From NCBI GenBank assembly GCA_003135315.1, contig PLBD01000230.1, forward strand, positions 1 through 8,725: a stretch of DNA of 8,725 nt, read 5' to 3'. The notes under the pieces are model-generated. The model was given only the letters and a program-made list of their open reading frames with translations, searched no databases and was not told where the DNA came from. Both the position numbers and the translations under genes were made by a program. The stretch is from Acidobacteriaceae bacterium. GTDB lineage: Bacteria > Acidobacteriota > Terriglobia > Terriglobales > Acidobacteriaceae. Below, piece by piece: positions 6,393 to 8,725 of this stretch (position 1 is the stretch's first letter; every line of letters begins with the position of its first letter).

Positions 6393-6410
6393 AGGGATAC
6401 TGAGTCTGCA

Positions 6411-8725
6411 CTACACCGGCGGGGCAGGCGCAGCCGTAATGCTGCCCTGCTGGCGATAAACCTTCGCGCAGGTGATGAATCCGTCCATGTCCGGCCCGTG
6501 TGCCGGCGTGTCCGGCCATTGGGTAATGGCCTGCAGCATCGACGAGCCCAGATGGCGGTAGCTCTCAAACTGCGCCTCGTTGAAAAACTGATTGGCTGTG
6601 CTCTCGTGAGGGAAGTCCTTATGGCTGGCATGGTAGGCCAGAATGTCGGGCGGTTCTGTGCCGTTCAGCACCGGCTTAATGATGATTAACTTCCCCTTCT
6701 CCGCGCCTTCATCCACACAGTCGTAGCCGATGTCGCCCTCAATGCAGTACACGTTGCTTCCTGCGACGCCCTTCTTCATCGGTACGCCATGGTGATATCC
6801 GGGAAAGGTTATGGGAATACCAAGATCGATCTCGATCTTGCGGATGGCATTGCCGAGGTCCTCGAACTGGAGGTCAGGATCGGCGTCGGCATCCACGACA
6901 ACAATCGAGCGGCAACGGCGCAGCACCATCTCGTACAGCCCAAGATTTTCGAAGTGGCCGCCATCGGAGAGCTCGATCCACTGATAAGTGTCGCTGGTAT
7001 TGCCGAGCGCCTCATCCAGCAGCGGCTTCAGCGCCCAGGTTGGCCCGTTCTTACGCAGAAAGTTCTGGGCCCGCTGTGTTTCCGGGTCCCATTTTCGCAG
7101 CGCCGGCCAGGCTGGATTGGGCAGCCACCATCCCAGACGGGTGTTGAAGAACGTCATCAGCAGGGTCACCAGGGGCGAGGAGTTGTAACCCATGTTGGGA
7201 TTCAAGGCCGCGCCGCTGATCGCCATCGCCGTTCCCACGCGCACGCCCCGGCTGCCGCCGTATACGCCGGTCGGAACGTAACCCAGCCTCCAACTGCCGC
7301 AGCTCACTGGAGTGAAGGTGAACGATTCCGCCTTGCGTTGCTGCCAGGCCAGGTTCTGGGTTGCAACCATATTCAGCGCGGTGTTGATCACGTGCAACGG
7401 CGCGTCCGCACTGCACGGCATCGAATTTTCATAGAGATTGTCCGCCGGATCGAAGTTGGTGAAAGCGTCGGGATGCCGGGCGAAGTTGGAGGCCCCGAGA
7501 TAAGCCCGCGTCAGCCGCATCCGATACATCCCGTGCAGCGAAAAGGTGTTTACGTTGACAAACAAATTTCCCATGATGGCCAGCGTGGCAGCGCCGAGAA
7601 AGACAATCGATGTGGCTACCGCGTCCAGCTTCAGACGGTCCAGCACCGGCATGTCGGTCAGGTTATGTAGTCTCAGGCCGGCAATAAGAAAGTGCTGGAA
7701 AACGGTACTTGCATTGGAGCGCAGGTCGTCCCGCAGCAGCACGTAGAGGCTGCGACGTACCCAAAAGGTCAGCGAGGCCAGCGCAAACGTGATGCAGACC
7801 AGGGCGACCCCCGAAGCCACCGGCGCCAGCAAGTTGTGGCGAGAGAGCCATTGTTGCCATTTGCTCAGCTGTTCGACCTTCACCCGCTTCAGCCCGGAAG
7901 TGGTGGCTGCGCTCAATCCTGCCAGACTTCCCAGATACCCCGACCCCAGGCCGATTGCGGCCAGAAGCGATGCCCCCAGGAATTTAAGCGTCTCGTCGGC
8001 GAAATAGGCGACTCCGTTGAACGCGACCCACGCCGCCACACAGGCAAAAAGCAGCCCTCCGGCGCGGGCCCACCACTCCCGCTCCTCTTCGCGCTCTATG
8101 TTGCTTAGCAGTCCAGAAAGCAGACTGGAGGCGACGGTCAGCACCGCCCAGACCAGCGGCACCACCGTGACCACAAACCGGCGCGTCACCTGAAAGTGGT
8201 CGACCCTGGCGATGATCAAGTGCTTGGTCAGATAAAAAGCCGAGACCGAGAGCAGAAGCGCGGCGGTGGCTGCCGCCAGCGCCGGCGCGATCAGAGACCA
8301 GATCAAGCGCCGCCAGGCTATTCGGCCGCTGCCATCATGCTTGTGAAACGGTGTCGGTCGCGCCTTGCCGTCGCTGCCGATCAGCAGCCGCAACCGCACC
8401 AGCGAAATCGACAGGGGCGGTAGCAATGCAAAAAGAAATAGCCACTTGGCGAGCGGAATGATCTGGTTCAGCTGGCTGGTTCCAGTGAAGATGCGGTTAA
8501 TCGCCGCCCATGCCCAGACTTCCCCCAGTAGCCATGTGCCGGCTATGAGCGGTAGCGCAAAGAGCCAGAGTTCTAACGATGTGCTGCCCTGCTTGTTTGA
8601 GTCCTTGAACCTGGAGGCGTAAGGAGGCCAGTTCATCCGCACCGCTGCAAATACCGAGGCCACCGTCACACATCCCACCGCCAGTAGCATGACCGGCTGG
8701 TACCAGTCGGTGTCCTGCTGCGTGG
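6411..8725 (-). CDS. Patatin-like phospholipase family membrane protein, 5' end beyond window
   Basis: C-terminal part of a large membrane protein. The frame is open from the TAG at 6411 to the window edge. The ATG at 8690 is internal, since 11 more codons (TQQDTDWYQPV) precede it without a stop. Numbering from that Met, about nine hydrophobic helices lie near residues 1-17, 41-63, 78-98, 128-154, 172-195, 211-230, 238-260, 287-311 and 355-380. The soluble C-terminal part has HVINTALN (433-440), LAWQQRKAESFTFTP (447-461), ISGAALNPNMGYNSSP (491-506), and SDGGHFENLGLYE (575-587). In the last, D576 of the DGG motif fits the catalytic aspartate of the patatin Ser-Asp dyad. The expected GGGxR oxyanion loop and GXSXG nucleophile should lie upstream, outside the window. 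Likely role: acyl-lipid hydrolysis at the membrane; the substrate is unknown. Confidence 0.85.
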   Translation of the reverse strand, partial: TQQDTDWYQPVMLLAVGCVTVASVFAAVRMNWPPYASRFKDSNKQGSTSLELWLFALPLIAGTWLLGEVWAWAAINRIFTGTSQLNQIIPLAKWLFLFALLPPLSISLVRLRLLIGSDGKARPTPFHKHDGSGRIAWRRLIWSLIAPALAAATAALLLSVSAFYLTKHLIIARVDHFQVTRRFVVTVVPLVWAVLTVASSLLSGLLSNIEREEEREWWARAGGLLFACVAAWVAFNGVAYFADETLKFLGASLLAAIGLGSGYLGSLAGLSAATTSGLKRVKVEQLSKWQQWLSRHNLLAPVASGVALVCITFALASLTFWVRRSLYVLLRDDLRSNASTVFQHFLIAGLRLHNLTDMPVLDRLKLDAVATSIVFLGAATLAIMGNLFVNVNTFSLHGMYRMRLTRAYLGASNFARHPDAFTNFDPADNLYENSMPCSADAPLHVINTALNMVATQNLAWQQRKAESFTFTPVSCGSWRLGYVPTGVYGGSRGVRVGTAMAISGAALNPNMGYNSSPLVTLLMTFFNTRLGWWLPNPAWPALRKWDPETQRAQNFLRKNGPTWALKPLLDEALGNTSDTYQWIELSDGGHFENLGLYEMVLRRCRSIVVVDADADPDLQFEDLGNAIRKIEIDLGIPITFPGYHHGVPMKKGVAGSNVYCIEGDIGYDCVDEGAEKGKLIIIKPVLNGTEPPDILAYHASHKDFPHESTANQFFNEAQFESYRHLGSSMLQAITQWPDTPAHGPDMDGFITCAKVYRQQGSITAAPAPPV

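Noticed and set aside
6789..7670. Plus-strand open frame of 293 codons opposite the patatin-like gene
   Set aside because: Its translation is an arginine/glycine/histidine-rich shadow without motifs. The minus-strand frame has the DGG motif and well-formed membrane helices.

Overview
The window holds six protein genes and one pair of palindromic repeat elements, in GC-rich DNA. Its character points to an acidobacterium, probably of the Terriglobia/Koribacter-Solibacter kind. The reasons are the secreted DUF4136 protein, the DUF5666-like/OmpA fusion, the membrane-spanning patatin-like protein, the conserved uncharacterised secreted family, and palindromes built on 'cacgcc..ggcgtg' and 'ggcttcagccgctgaggt'. 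This assignment rests on recalled family patterns, not on a search.

Layout, left to right. A membrane-anchored cytochrome c with eight CXXCH motifs and a HEAT/TPR tail occupies 36-2408 (minus). A secreted DUF4136 protein lies at 2598-3176 (minus). Palindromic element A is at 3252-3407. A small secreted cupredoxin-like protein without any histidine lies at 3486-3980 (minus). An uncharacterised secreted protein lies at 4134-4733 (minus). After a 546-base divergent gap comes an OmpA-family protein at 5280-6206 (plus). Palindromic element B, in the opposite orientation to A, sits at 6236-6392 between convergent genes. A large patatin-like membrane protein fills 6411-8725 (minus) and runs off the right edge, so its N-terminal part, with the expected nucleophile serine, is not in the window.

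All six products carry a signal peptide, a membrane anchor or several membrane helices, so this is a block of cell-envelope genes: periplasmic electron transfer, envelope proteins of unknown role, an outer-membrane/peptidoglycan-type protein and a probable lipid hydrolase. The gaps are wide (about 150-550 bases) and several genes have their own clear ribosome binding site. The genes are therefore probably separate transcription units rather than one operon, and the sequence shows no direct functional link between them. No tRNA, rRNA, CRISPR array, transposase or phage gene was seen.

The most unusual structure is the A/B pair: two inverted, about 156-base elements with nested hairpins, flanking the three genes from the cupredoxin-like protein to OmpA. 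Other points of interest are the apparent loss of metal or peptidoglycan ligands in the cupredoxin-like and OmpA proteins, the patatin-like protein whose catalytic halves appear to be separated by a membrane domain, and two non-coding dyads in the gaps.
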